A stretch of 64,000 nt of DNA from Litomosoides sigmodontis (taxonomy: Eukaryota; Nematoda; Chromadorea; Rhabditida; Onchocercidae), in assembly GCA_963070105.1 (NCBI GenBank), contig OY718805.1, forward strand, positions 4,088,001 to 4,152,000, in the 5' to 3' direction. Both the position numbers and the translations under genes were made by a program. Below, one piece after another: positions 49,117-61,805 of this stretch. Numbering within the stretch: the first letter of the stretch is position 1; every line of letters begins with the position of its first letter. The notes beneath the pieces were generated by a model, which saw only the letters and a list, made by a program, of their open reading frames with translations, was not told where the DNA came from and made no database searches.

Positions 49117-52100
49117 ATTTATTAATTGATTGATTGATTTTTTGTTGAAATTGATCAATTTAAAAGGCATTTAAAACTAAACAAACGTCCGTGGAATAAA
49201 ATAATTATTGAAAAAATTCGATAAAAGCATTATTTGAACTGTCTGTAACCTTTCACTCTATGCTGATGATAGAATGCATCATAATGTTTGGTAAATTCAA
49301 AAATGAAGTTATTAATGAGAGAGAGCTCATCAATCATTGCTAATTGTTCTTTCAGAAGACCCGGTTTATTATTTCAACTTTTCCCTTTTTTTTCTCTCTC
49401 TTTCTCTCTCTCTCTCTGCCTGTCTCAGTGATAGTTTTAAAGGACAAAAATGATTTATACTGACTACGTTATTCATACACATTACTTTCAGGTAAAATTC
49501 CTATGCTTCCATTTGGTAAAAGAAAATTACAAAAATGGCAAACATTTTGGGTATGTGAAAAATTTTCCACTTTTTCCACTAATTGAACGGGAAAATATGC
49601 TTCGATGTAAACATATTATATTAAAGCACTTTTTTACTATGGTATATGGGCTAATTAATTAATTAATTTACATATCTCATGAATATAATATTTGTTTAAT
49701 AGATTCTTCAGTTTGCGCTATCAGACAGAAAATTGCGCTAAAATAGTGCGCAAAAGAGACGCATAGGAGGAGGTCACAGTATTGAAAAAAATATTACGAA
49801 CGGTAGAATTAAAATTATTAACTGTCAAGGGGAAATTCAAAAGAAATAATTTTTTTAATTTTGTTGAAACTACAAGCGTTACTATTCTTTGCCATCGGTT
49901 AGCCATTAGTAATCTAAATTAGTAATTCGTAATATATGCAACAAAATTTCCACAAAAAAAAAGAATAAACGAGGAGTTTAATTTTATTTAGAATAGAAAT
50001 GCAAGTTGACAAGTAAGTAGAATATTTTGACTAAGTGCAAATGAACAGAGTGTAGTGGTAGTGGAATAATGATCGTTGAAATTTTATGAAACATCCTTTT
50101 CATGTGCAAATATCTCAAGCAATACTTCGATTAGAGAGATGTCGAACTGACAAGCTAAAGTAGCTGTTTTTGCAAATAAAATTTTAAAAATTTGCTAGTA
50201 GTAAGAGTTGAAATTTGCCGGGAAAGCCGAGAGAAACTTAACACAAAGTATGAAAGTCTGTTCCATCAATATATTGCGCATCTTGCAATCGGTTCCGACA
50301 TCTAATCAAAGGCAATTGTTTGCGTCATTTACAAGCTTTTTTGGTAGTTAACTAATCTCATAAGACTAAGTTCACAAGACTATGAGTCACTCTGTCTCCT
50401 TTTCTGTTAACAAAGCTACATTAACCTCACATAACCTTTGACCTGCTTAATCCCAACCATAAATCCTTTGTGCTTGCATCTCAATCCACCATAACTTCAT
50501 CATTTGAATGTAACTAGCTTACTGAACCATCAATGTGCCGTAACTTACTCTTTATGGTAAGCTTAAGCTACATATCCTCAATCTCATCGAAAAACCACGA
50601 GCTGCTCCTTACCTCTTCTTACAGCAACCATCTCGTACTGTTACGAATTCTCAGTCCTCAATTATTATTCCTTTGCTTACTATTCTGTTACTGCAATTCC
50701 AAATAAACCTTTAAATATCATTAAGTATTGTTGTGGATCTACAAACCACACAAATAATCAAAATCAAACGTTCACAACAAAGTTTGCAAGTTGATGCAAC
50801 CAATCATTTCTAATTTTTTTTTTTAAATTTTGCCATCGTCGACCTTTTCTTGTATGCAATGGAACTACTTTCAAATAATTTATTATTGAAAATTATGCTT
50901 GCGTTTTAATTATTAAAAAAATAGAGTGCCAACGCCACATTTAACGGTAAATTAGACACTATTCATTGACTTCCAAAGGTTAGAAATGTATGGCAACTAG
51001 AGAAGTGAATTTAAAATATAAACATTCAGAATTTCTAGAAGGCAATTTCTTCCATTCTTGGAATATAAAAAACGAAAAGAACAAAAAATTTTAAAAATGC
51101 CAATTTGAATCACGCATGACTTCAATTAATTCGTAAAATACTTGATTTAACATATTCATCTATCACCTCGCCTAATTAATACCAGCAATGAAATTCATTA
51201 ATTTACATGCAATACAAATGGTGTCGTGCAGCATGTGTTTAATTATCACCAGTGAAAGGTAATACACATAGGAGCTCTGTCAAATTAAACTTGCTTCATA
51301 CTTTTAAATCCCATAACTTTGAAAATTGCTTGAAAAAAAAGATTTCGTAATTTCGTAATTTTTCATCCTTATTTTCAACTCATTTACAAAAATTTATGCA
51401 CGTGGAAGTGAAATTTCTATCAAATTAGGATGAAGTGAGCAGGGATTAAATTAAACTGCAAAATTGTGTAAATTGAAAAACAGAATTCTTATAGTTAAGT
51501 TTAGCGCTAAACGGCTGAATTATTGCTGATGACAGCTCACGAATGACTCACACTATTTACGTGAAATGTGCAAATAGTCAACTTTAATTAATGACCTTAG
51601 CGAGCTTACACGAAAAATGTACTGCAATATTACGAAGACACTTTTACATCCAACTGAGTGGCAATGATAACCAATCATTGAAATGTTCGCCAGATGAGAT
51701 ACAACTATGCTGTAAGCACAAGAAATCATTTTTTGAAACACTTCTAGTTCTGAAGGTAAACGTGTGGTATGCATTGGAAGCACTCCTTCAGCACTAAATC
51801 GAACTCACGTAGGATCTCATTTGTTTGTCATTAATATTGTAAAATTTCAATTTAATCATTATATCAGATGACGGGAATGTACGACGGTAATAAAAAAATC
51901 TATTTCTAGCATGCTTTTTAAGCACGTGAAACGTGAAATTCCAATTTGAATTGGATAGCAGCCATCATCAAAAATAGCGTTAGAAGTGAAGAAATGCTTA
52001 GCAATTGACTTTCTAAATTTGACAAAAAAGTGAGAAAAAAAAGGTCACAGTACTTAAGCACTAAAATATTTGTGTTGTTTTTCCCACAATCACTTCATTG

Positions 52101-53676
52101 TTTGCAAGTTACATTCTCGCATCTCAAAAAAGGGAAAAAAAAAGTTGGAAACTAAATGATGGATGTAAAGGTGACCAATTCGATATACCTATATAATTTA
52201 CGGATAGTTTCAATTCTGTGTTGTGCTTGATGTTGTAACATTTGACTGGAACACAAGCAGAGCGGCACATTCCTCATAATCAGAATGACGAGAGTACATC
52301 TGTGCCGGTGCCTAACTGAACGGGTTCCGTCTGACTTTTCACAGAAATGATAAACGTTTTACCTTTCACCAATTTTTGGTTACAAATATAGATCTTTTGT
52401 TGTCTCAAAAATAAGCGAAAAAATCTCTCTTCTTTTCCTTTCTCCAAATGATGTTCTACTTTTTCGTGCTCTTTTTTTAAAATAAAAAATTTTTGAAAAT
52501 TTTAGCTTCCTTCAAAATGGAACGTTAGGACTGGAAAAAGCTTAAACTCTAGTCGTTTTTAAGCTTTCCAGTTCTGATAAATGTAGATTTTACGTTTCAC
52601 GTGTAGATCTATCAACAAGAGGACGATGAAAAAGATTTAGGAATCAATGAAAATCTTTCTTCCAGTTACTGTAACACTAGCAAATGTTTCGAGGATACTC
52701 CACATAAAGATCAATCGTTTGCAATATGCTTAGTGATTCCCATAACATTTGTTAACTGAAATAAAATGATTTCATCCATTTTATGACAGTTAAAATAGAA
52801 GAAGTAGAAGGGGGAAGAATTAATGTCAAATAAATTTAAGAAGTAAAATTTCGAAGAGAAAATTCCTTCCCAATTTTTTTCGTTACATTCCAGGAACTTC
52901 TGTCATCGAAGTGGTCCTTCAATCTTTTTTCGCTCTATAAAGAAATACACCGAATGTTGCTGTAATGGGGAAAGAATGCAACGTTGCGTTCATCCTTTTC
53001 ATCAGTGCTTGCACTTCGTGATTGCCACTGTTGTACGCAGTAATGCGCACCCTTTCATATACCTTTTTTCATAAAGGACAACAAAAGAAGCACTCACCGA
53101 TGATTTATTTATTTATATCGAAAAAAGTATCAGAATAAAAGAACAAATTTTTGAATAGTTTTTTTCCCATCAGCCGCTGATGAAAAAGTGGAGATGAGAC
53201 GCGTTTTTTTTTTCATTCAACTTCTAAAAGTAATAAATTATCAACTATCGAAAATAAAATTTACAGTAGTTACGCAGTAAATAACAGAATAAAGACTTAA
53301 TTGAGGAATGACAGATGGTTGTATTAAAAAATTCACCGCCTCCTTTCCCAACAATTTTGATGAAGGGGTTTGCAACCATCACCACTTACTTATGCAGCAA
53401 CAAACACACAGGAAAGCTATAAAAAATAAGAAAACTTTCATTTCAATAAAAAACTTCGCTAAGTGAAACAGCATTATAACATGGGTATAACCTATATTAA
53501 CACTGATATATCAATAAGAGACATTTTAATCAACTGAGTTTTGAGAATAAAAAAGCGATATGTTGAGTTTTGAATTAAAGACGTAAAGCAGCCATTCACA
53601 CACTCATGTATTGTTGATAATAGAAATTAACTAAATGCACATTAGCAATATCAGACAATCAAAACTTATCTTCAGT

Positions 53677-54255
53677 TTAATTGCCGTCGGCGTCTTCTTC
53701 CGCAAATGTTTGCGGAGGATGCGTTCGTCCATCAGAATATGGCATGATTATTGCAATATAACCTTGATTTTCAGGAGCAGATCGCATTAGATTGGGATCT
53801 TCCAGAAGTCGTTCATTGATTTCAATCAAAAGAGCTTTAACGCCAGCGCGCAATACATATTCGGTACCATCTTCACAATGCACAATACAAAGTTTTGTAT
53901 CTGGCAACAGTGCTAATCCACCCTGAATGCAAAATAGTTGGATTGCACAATGAGCGATGGAAATGCATCATCAAATTAATCTGCCCGCACAGAAAAAAAT
54001 CACCTTTTTTGCTTTTCCACTAACTTTCTGCTTACTTCGATCAACTCCCTTATTTTTTTTCATACGCCAATCAATTTTCCTGATCTGCTTCTGTGCTAAT
54101 TCATGCTTTTTATAGAGTGTCACGACTACTACTCCACTTGGATGTCGCAAATAACACAAACCATTCCTTTCATTTTTTAAAACGTAACGCTTGTAATTCC
54201 GATCCACCACCGAACGATAATTCACGAGCACACTAGCACAATCTTCGGAAACCAT
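53677..54255 (-). CDS. ABITRAM: Abitram/Simiate (FAM206A) homologue
   Basis: Two exons join in phase: 54004-54255 and 53677-53922 (165 aa). Vertebrate Abitram/Simiate is a small actin-binding and nuclear-speckle protein that affects filopodia and transcription. Family marks in order: N-terminal [12 protein letters not shown], basic [17 protein letters not shown] with VSGKAKK, then [29 protein letters not shown] and GYIAIIMPY. The C-terminal tail after that block is short and unrelated, as usual. The start is chosen as the first ATG after a gttcttcag acceptor, 33 nt upstream. Length fits the family (about 165-190 aa). Confidence 0.92.
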
Positions 54256-55689
54256 CCGATATCTTTTTGATATGCTTTCCCTTGCCTGAAGAACTAAAAT
54301 TTTTGGATTACTTAACCAACCTTAGTTCTGAAACACTCAGTTGGGAAAAATGAAAAAAGAAGTTTCTAAATTTGCATGGCCATCAGTTCTAACATATACC
54401 AAACAATCATTAATTACTTCCACACTCTGAATGTCTTGTTGCGGTAAATGAAATGGAATAATAGCAACTAGAATCCTAAAATGTGCGACATAAAAACCGT
54501 AATGACCGATGATGACTAGCGGTCAAGCTGTTGTACGAGATTGTACGACAAAAAACCTTTCAAGAACACAAGTATTACTGTTTTTGCACAATCGCATTGT
54601 CCGTAGAAGAATACCTCATTGGAAGGTTATGGAAATCCAATTTAGCTATGCTACCACCATAGTACAACTTATTAATATGAAAAAAATTAACAATAACAAA
54701 TCTCCCGAAGCCACTCTTTCAAACAGCTTCGATAAAGCCTTATCAAATATTATTTGAAATTATTTGAGTGGCACAACAAACATATGAATAATTAGCCACA
54801 ATGTAACATCCCTCTGTCAAAAATATCTGGTAAACATATTCACCAACAAAAATTAGTTCAGGAATGAACAACATTAAAACAGCGAACGATCCGATGATGT
54901 AAATCAGTTCTGAACTCTAGCTTCAACACGTCACTGACGAAAGCGATGCATTGTAAAATTTTCATTCATCATTCCACGGTATACTGTTTCCATCCATCAT
55001 TTACTGATAATATTCTTGCTATAAAGACATCTCATGTAATTTTGTATTTTTAAACTTCCAAATTATTTCACTGAAAAATGGTATCAGTAAATGATGGAAA
55101 CAATTCCACGTACATTATATTATGATAGAATAACGCAAAATTACTCCTTTCTTTAAAACAACGCAAGACAGGAAATAATATATATGAACACCGTTTGTAA
55201 ATTTAAAAGTGAAACATAACTTTAAGTGCGGCAAACAAACATAATTCTTCTATATTACGAAATGATGCTAAGTTTGCATATCCCAGCAAAATATGCATCA
55301 TGTTCAACAATATGAGGCTATTAGACCCTGAGCAAACACAAAAAAGACAGTAGGAAATGCATGCAAGCACTGGTTTTAAATATGTAGTTAAACAAATTTC
55401 TAGAAACATGAAAAGTTTACATTTTAAAGTTAGATGACTTCAACAACCGCAGTCCAAAATAACACTGGTCTGCAAAGCAAAAAGATATGTCGGCTGGATC
55501 GCTCACAATTTATTTTTGCAATCCCAATCCAAGAATATTAAAAAAATTCATAACATCATTGCCTAATAGCCAGAATCCATATTCCTCCATAAATAATTTA
55601 AGTCAATTGCACAAATAGAAAATGACAAAATAATAAAAACAATCTAGTGAATTCCTAAATAATATGGCTTAAACTTTCAGGTGCCATGA
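54256..55689. other. Intergenic stretch with an inverted repeat
   Basis: Non-coding by inspection. It contains a pair of inverted arms at 54985-55010 and 55082-55103. The + ORF at 54509-54757 has no support. Confidence 0.5.
54985..55103. repeat. Inverted repeat, possible hairpin or MITE remnant
   Basis: The left arm (54985-55010, tgtttccatccatcatttac then tgata) pairs with the right arm (55082-55103) apart from a 4-nt insertion. The loop is about 70 nt of AT-rich DNA. Confidence 0.75.
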
Positions 55690-58600
55690 TTACAGATCCG
55701 GAAAACGGTTAGCATCTTCTTGATAAGACTTCGGAACTCTGAACATTTTTGGAGTTAGATCATTGCGGAACATGAATTTCTGGAAGGTAACTTTCGCTGA
55801 TATTGTTGGTAGGATAGGGATTTCTGAAAATATAGGTCGCTAACTCATGGTAAAAAAATTATGGAAAAAATGAAAATGACTAACTTTCAATGCGTTTTTA
55901 GAAATTCCATTTTGAAAACTCCACATAAGTCTACAACCTAAAATATATTTTTGGAACTTGAGCAAGATTTACCAACTCGAACCGGGAAACCAGGCGGCAG
56001 CTTCATCTTACAAAAACACCGTAGTTTATCAAAGTGCTTAAAAGGTGCGACAGTCTCGAGAACATCTAATAAAACATCGATCGAAAGAGGAAAATCTTCG
56101 GCCTGAAAAATCTTTATCTAAATAAATCTTTACAAAAATCTTTATATAAAAAAATTTTTATCATACATTCAGTGAATTAAAAAAAAGATACTAAAAAACT
56201 GCGCAAAAACGATGTGATGCTCGAAAACCACTATTCATTTAACAAATTTGTTATTTTAATTATTAATAATACAAAGATAAAAACAACCGCTGTAATTTTT
56301 ACCCGCTTTTTTACAACTTTGTAAGATCGTCTAAAAATTTTAGCCTGGTTGCTATAGCTATTGAGTTTAACAATTTCATTAAAGAGTTGTAGATCTAGGT
56401 TGATTTTAGAAAAACATAAAATATGTCACACGATCCTGAGATTATCAATAAAAAAGATTTTTACCATAGCAATAAGAGCTTTGAATTTCTTTGTAGTCTG
56501 TTTAATAACCTGAGTGCGTCCTAGAGAAGGAGCAAAACCAGCAGCAGCACCAATATATTCCTCCCATGTGGTTGCCATTCTTCGTGGTGGAGGTAGACTT
56601 TTGCGATGTTGAAGGCTCTAAAATCAAAAGATTCAGACCATACACAAGTTTCATGAATATGTTTCAGTTATTCTTTCTGTCGTCCATGTGCATTAATCAT
56701 TTTGCTTACAACTTTCTAACTTAACTAGAATTTTTACAGAAACCAATGCCAAATAAAATATGATTTCAACGTACTATGAATTCATCTTCTGTCATCAGTA
56801 ATCCAACAGCTAGACCTTGCATAAATGCTTTATTCTTCTTAATATCTTCCGCAGTTAAGTGTTCCCTTCTGTAAAATGCAATTTGTTAAAAAAAAATTAT
56901 ATAAAACAACAATCTCTTAAACTGTAAAGTAAATCACAAAATCCTAAGCAGTCTATTTAGACAATTTTTTTTAACGACTCAACTACTGGATTCGCTATCG
57001 TAGTGAGCAATAGGATAACAGGAAGGGAAACGAAATCTACCACGAAGTATATGTTCCTTCATCAAGAGGTATTAACTCACATTTTTTAGAAAGATTTCAA
57101 ATAAAATTTTGAAAACAAAAGCTAACCGTTTTCGAGTAATTAGTGACATGCCGTTGACTGTATAATAAACAGCATTATAATCACCAACTTGTTCCTATAA
57201 AATCGACAGCTATACTGGAAAAGAAGACTCAATACTTCTAAATCAGATATTTCAACTTGTACCTTTAAACATGAAAGTCTAAAATGAATCAAAGCGAATT
57301 TAACAACATAAAATAAAAAAAGCTTACCAGTTTTTCGTGCTTAAAAATCCAACCACTTATTGCTCTTTCAAACACAATTGGTTTCGTCGACATCTGAGCA
57401 CTTACAATATCAGAAGACATTAGAACATCAATCTCTTCATCTAATTCAGCCTCTGATGCTTCATGTCTCATACGTTGGAATACCTCAAATACTGTAATTT
57501 ATTGAGTCTATTAAAACAAAAAAAACTAGTACGAAAATAAAATTGATAAGTTTCTCTAAAAAAAGTTTTACTGGAAAAAAAACCTTGGCCTCATGATCTA
57601 AAATCAGAAGCTGGTCCTTCGAACCATCCGGATCCGATGCAAAGATGAAGGATATGTCGCCTCGCTCCCAGGTTAGATCAGTAAAATCAACCATTGTTGT
57701 ATCCAACCTTAGATTTGTCCCACATTTATATATTTTGCATACATCTGAGGGGAGTACCTTCGTGAGCAGAGGAACTAAAATTCTTAAGATGTAGGAGAAT
57801 TTTTTCACATTATCTAACTTTATTCATATGTCTTTCAAATGGTGCGTCAATCTCACGGTGAGAAAAATGAGACGATAAGTCTGCTATAGAAGTGATGTTA
57901 GTAATATAAACTAACGAATCTTTCAATAAAGAGCCACTTCTTTTAAAATAAAAACTAATAAAATCATTATAAGAGAATAAAGGACAACTTACGCCAGCTT
58001 TGAAAGTCCCACCTCAATTCCAAATAGAAATCATCAAACTCAGAAAGTATCTTAAGCAAGTGAGGTTTTCGAGCTGCTATATTTTCCCGTGACTGTGCTT
58101 TCAATTTGCGTAACATAGCGCTAACTGAAAGCGAAAAAAAATTTTAACCACATTGTTTATTAAAAGATATCACTGGTAGATGATATGATGAAATGAGAAT
58201 AATTTTGACAACAAAGTAATTAGTAATAAATAAATTTACTCGTTTGTCGATCGCCATAACTTACTGCTTCCATTAAACTATTCCATCCCTCATTGTTTTT
58301 TGATTTAACCGGAGCATTGTGAGCAAGGAGAACTGCTGTTGCCTCTAAAAATGATACTTGTATGGTAGGGTAATGGAACGCCAAGTTTCACCATCTCAAA
58401 GCATGAACTCGTCTATCCGACAGATGTAAAATAGGAAATATTTCACAAACCCCTGTGTCCAAGCATTGTGGAAATGTGTAAAGCTGTATTGCCTTGGAGA
58501 TCTTGCAAATTAAGATCTGCACCTGAAGTGAATTCATCTCAACAGTAATTATACTCGGAATTTACGTATGAAATACTGAAATACCCAAAATATTTAGTTT

Positions 58601-58782
58601 TAAAAAATGTATGTTTCTAAAACGCTGCTTCACGTCAGCATTTACTACATCATTATCACTTTTTATTACAGAATGAAAATACATAAATTAAAAATGAAAC
58701 CATCGTTAATAAGTCGTGCAATCGACTGTGTATCGTTGAAGAAAGCAGCACGATGTAACGGATACTTTTCCGCTTCCGTCAT
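55690..58782 (-). CDS. ANKRD13 family protein, ANKRD13C-like
   Basis: Ankyrin-repeat protein with the GPCR-chaperone domain; human ANKRD13C acts at the ER. Early exons: 58701-58782, 58451-58522, 58240-58344, 57993-58124 and 57584-57774, with further exons near 57320-57486, 57127-57196, 56770-56870, 56463-56620, 55972-56103 and 55690-55827. Ankyrin part: KYPLHRAAFFNDTQSIARLI, then LNLQDLQGNTALHISTMLGH, then NNEGWNSLMEAVSYGDRQT. Chaperone domain: LLKILSEFDDFYLELRWDF, LPSDVCKIYKCGTNLRLDTT, ISFIFASDPDG, a LPPPRR...TWEEYIGAA block, and LPPGFPVRVEIPILPTISA. The stop follows NRFPDL directly. There is no ubiquitin-interacting-motif tail, unlike ANKRD13A/B/D, which argues for the C type. The start ATG is 24-30 nt after a ttttccag acceptor. 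Confidence 0.93.
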
Positions 58783-59299
58783 CAGTCCCAGTAATGTTAC
58801 GTAAATTTTGTCAATGAATAAAAGTGCATCATGCCTGGAAAACAATGCCCTTTGATTGTTAAGATACGATATGTATATCATATCGTATATTTTAGAATTA
58901 CCGCGCATGCCACCATCATTTTTAGCTGTAACAGAAAAACTTCACCTCAGTGATGCATTATCATTTGAAAGAATGCATGTACAAATCCTATGAAGTCGGC
59001 AAACACTTCAACATTTAATATTAATGGAAATTAAGTGGAAAAAATATTTAATGTTAATATTAATAGACTTGTAATGAGAAGCTGAAGTAATGATTTGAGC
59101 AATAACAATGTCATGAAATACACGAATCGAACGAAAGCGATCATCCCCTAAGGTGCACGCATGCAACAATGTGGTATGATGCATGCAATAAGCGCCACTC
59201 CAACTCCTCGAATGCAAAACACGTAGAAATTTGCTATGCCAAAAGCAGCGTGAAACAATAAGGATCGTCGTACTGCTGTCATTACTAACTATCCCCCCT

Positions 59300-59318
59300 C
59301 CCCCCCCCCCCCCCCCCC
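59300..59318. repeat. Poly-C run
   Basis: Nineteen consecutive C preceded by TC6, unusual in such AT-rich DNA. On the minus strand it encodes poly-Gly in a chance ORF. Such runs are prone to sequencing length errors. Confidence 0.95.
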
Positions 59319-59582
59319 ACAACCATTTCCAAAATTTTCACTTTTTTTTTACTTCCCGGTTCCAGTGTCTACATGTTACAAATCCCTACACTGTCTGCCA
59401 AACACTATCTCGCATGTACCGCACAACTTCTACCCTCCGTGTAATTAACGTGCTTGCCTGCTACAATCGCTTCCATCCATCACACTCCCTCAAATCTTTA
59501 CAGTCTCTCGTCTAACAGCTATGTCGCGCGCTTCTCATATATTGCGAAAATTTAAATGTCAATTTTTTTTTTTGAGGGAACG

Positions 59583-59744
59583 ATGAAAGCCAATGGTCAC
59601 AACGGAAACAACTATTTGGATGGTTTTGAAAAGCGTTTCATCTCAACAAAATTGTTTGAAAGCAAAGAATGGAATCAATCGTTGGAGAAAATAAGTCTGT
59701 TGGAAGACACTTCCTGCAACAGCTGTTCGTCCTCTTCATGCTAA
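59583..59744 (+). CDS. Possible small ORF, 53 aa
   Basis: The ATG is followed by a hydrophilic frame (MKANGHNGNNYLDGFEKRF..., SLEKISLLEDTSCNSCSSSS) and ends in a Ser/Cys-rich tail and TAA. Its codon use looks more coding than its surroundings. However, no acceptor precedes it (only a long T run), and no homologue is recognised. It may be a chance ORF or the first exon of a longer gene. Confidence 0.25.
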   Translation: MKANGHNGNNYLDGFEKRFISTKLFESKEWNQSLEKISLLEDTSCNSCSSSSC

Positions 59745-60156
59745 TTTTTCATCGCAACTTTTTGCAAGCATTTTTTCACGTTTTCCAAGTATCACAGTGC
59801 TACGCTAGGTTGCAATTGAAATTCAATTTTTGCCTTTCTACCGCAGAATTTCACATTTCCAAAGTTAGTGGATTAATAGGAAAAACACTAAGTGGAAAAT
59901 TGAGGGCATTTTCTTTCCCCCTATTTCCTTCCTTTTTTTTGAAAATAACAAATTAGTTAAGGAATAGCGAATTTTTCACCTGTACAACGGAACAGTTACC
60001 ATAAGCGATCAGCACTATTAGGTCTAATGATAAAAACAGAAAAAAGAAATATCGAATCGAATCTAAGGCGAAAATCAGCCTTCTCCGTTGTTTGAATTGC
60101 ATATCTCATTGCTCCCCTTCACCTCTGCTCACTGTAATCTCCCTCCTCTGTCTCCT

Positions 60157-60186
60157 TCCCTCTCTCTCTCTCTCTCTCTCTCTCCC
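60157..60186. repeat. (CT)n microsatellite
   Basis: About 14 CT units in intergenic DNA. Confidence 0.95.
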
Positions 60187-61603
60187 TCATTATGTAATTT
60201 CTATGAAACTGGAATAGCTAGAAGGTGCATGTCTGTATAGACTGACTCTTCTTTATTCAGTAGTAATTTTTATTCAAATATGAAATTGTTGTCTATTCTC
60301 AAAATCCAGTCGTACAATCGTACGATATCTCATCCTAGTAGCACGCATCGTTGTATAATGGCTTGCGCAGTTTTGAATTTTTTTTTGCAATTTCATTCCT
60401 TCAATTTCGGTTAAGCGTATATGCTCTTTTGACAATAACTATATTTATTATTTAACTTATCGAAAAGATCCCTACGAAATCCTCCGAAAATTAGTAAAGA
60501 TTTCGAAAGTATTGGAAAGTATCCTGCAAGATGTCTAACGGCTCAAATTTTATGAGAAAAGGACTTGCTTGTCTGAACTTTAAATTACTATCATTAATTA
60601 ACAAGGTTGTTTATGAAGTTAACACTCATTTAACTGGGTGCACCAAAGAACTGTCAGAAGGTTGAAGGCATTTCAAAATGTTCTTTCGAAGAAACTCGTC
60701 CTTACATTTTCCCCCTCCTCAACATCTATTATCTATCGTTGAGTGAAATTGGGAGCAATTCAGCTCGGACAAAGAAAGCTAATTCAAAATGCTGTGAAAG
60801 GTGCTCCATCAAAGAGCAATAATACTACAAAGGGAAGCAGCGTTCTAATCTAAAATCAACCGATCGCTCATAACAGACAAGAGGCGAAAACGTCGTACGT
60901 GAACTGTTTGCGGAAGGTTCCAGGATCTCACTTAGTAATATCTGAAAAACTAATAATGTTAATGGATGGGATGGAGGGGAAACAGATCGTCGTAATTCCA
61001 CTAACTCATTGCATAAGATGATCGGTTCCTCGCAAATTGTGCACAATTTCATGACTACTTTTTTTTCTCCCTGTGGTATAGTTTTTGACCGGTTTATTAT
61101 TGCAAAAAAAAAAATTGCTTTCGAGCACTTTCAGTTACAATGTCTAACGATGATCACTGAGAGACAGAGAGAGAGAGAGGAGGAGAGGGAGAGGGAAAAG
61201 AAGGCTTAAAGTTCATGTGCAGAAACTTCAAACTTTCTAGTTATCATTTCAGTTCAAATTTTCTAAAGAGCACATGCTTGTTGCTTACATTTAAGTGAAA
61301 TATTTTACTATTGAAGGAATACGTTATGGGTAAGTTAGCTTCGAGTTCGAACCATTGACTAAATAAGTTAAAAACGGAGGTGAAATGATTGTCAATTTAT
61401 TCTTAACTTACGAAACTGGAAATAGAGACTTATGAAAAGCAAGAAGGGAGGAAGGTTGAAGTTTCCAAACAGATCGATCTTTTCTGCCTCTCTTCCTCTC
61501 TTCCACTCTCTCTGTCTCTTCCTCTCTCTCTCTGCTTATTCAGTGGTGAGAAGTTTGTGCATAGAAAAAGAACAATTAACTGGACGAAATAGTGTTGAAA
61601 TGT

Positions 61604-61805
61604 ATGAAAAGTGGAAAACGCGCAGCTAACAAGAAGGTATCGGATGACGCAAGTAAGCTAGCTAAGTTGGACAAGCAAATCAAACGGCTAAACCGTTTAT
61701 ATGGATAGATCGAGCGTGATGCGTTACAGCCTTCGTAGTTCCTTCCTTCATCACGTGGCGAGCCAGGAGGAGTGCGTGAAGGCCCAGCGTAGACTGTGGA
61801 AGCAG
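61604..61805 (+). CDS. Possible small ORF or exon pair
   Basis: A 34-codon frame (61604-61708) reads MKSGKRAANKKVSDDASKLA and KLDKQIKRLNRLYG, then TAG; it is basic and helical. In another frame, 61701-61805 reads SQEECVKAQRRLWKQ up to a good donor (CAG|gtgagg). The block is GC-richer than its flanks. The two frames cannot be joined without an intron that I cannot place, so this is either a micro-ORF or chance. Confidence 0.25.

Larger units (their letters stand above)
47554..53676. other. Six-kb region without a convincing gene
   Basis: Contains a 30-bp palindrome at 47888, an AATT run (49089-49116), a CT-rich tract (49392-49418) and many A/T runs. Two spots look slightly coding. One is 51591-51710 +, ending in a strong donor tgct|gtaagc after SPDEIQLC. 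The other is a GC-rich patch at 52250-52345, open on both strands. Neither could be linked to other exons. Confidence 0.5.

Noticed and set aside
59008..59322. Minus-strand ORF starting with poly-Gly
   Set aside because: It comes from the C19 run. The rest has no splice sites, no domain and biased composition.
60825..61052. Minus ORF beginning MKLCTICEEPIILC
   Set aside because: The Cys spacing hints at a zinc knuckle, but the rest is unrelated and there are no splice sites or second metal pair.
61320..61370. gttcgaacc resembling a tRNA T-loop
   Set aside because: The flanking bases do not form a T-arm, and no acceptor stem or A box can be found at the right distance.
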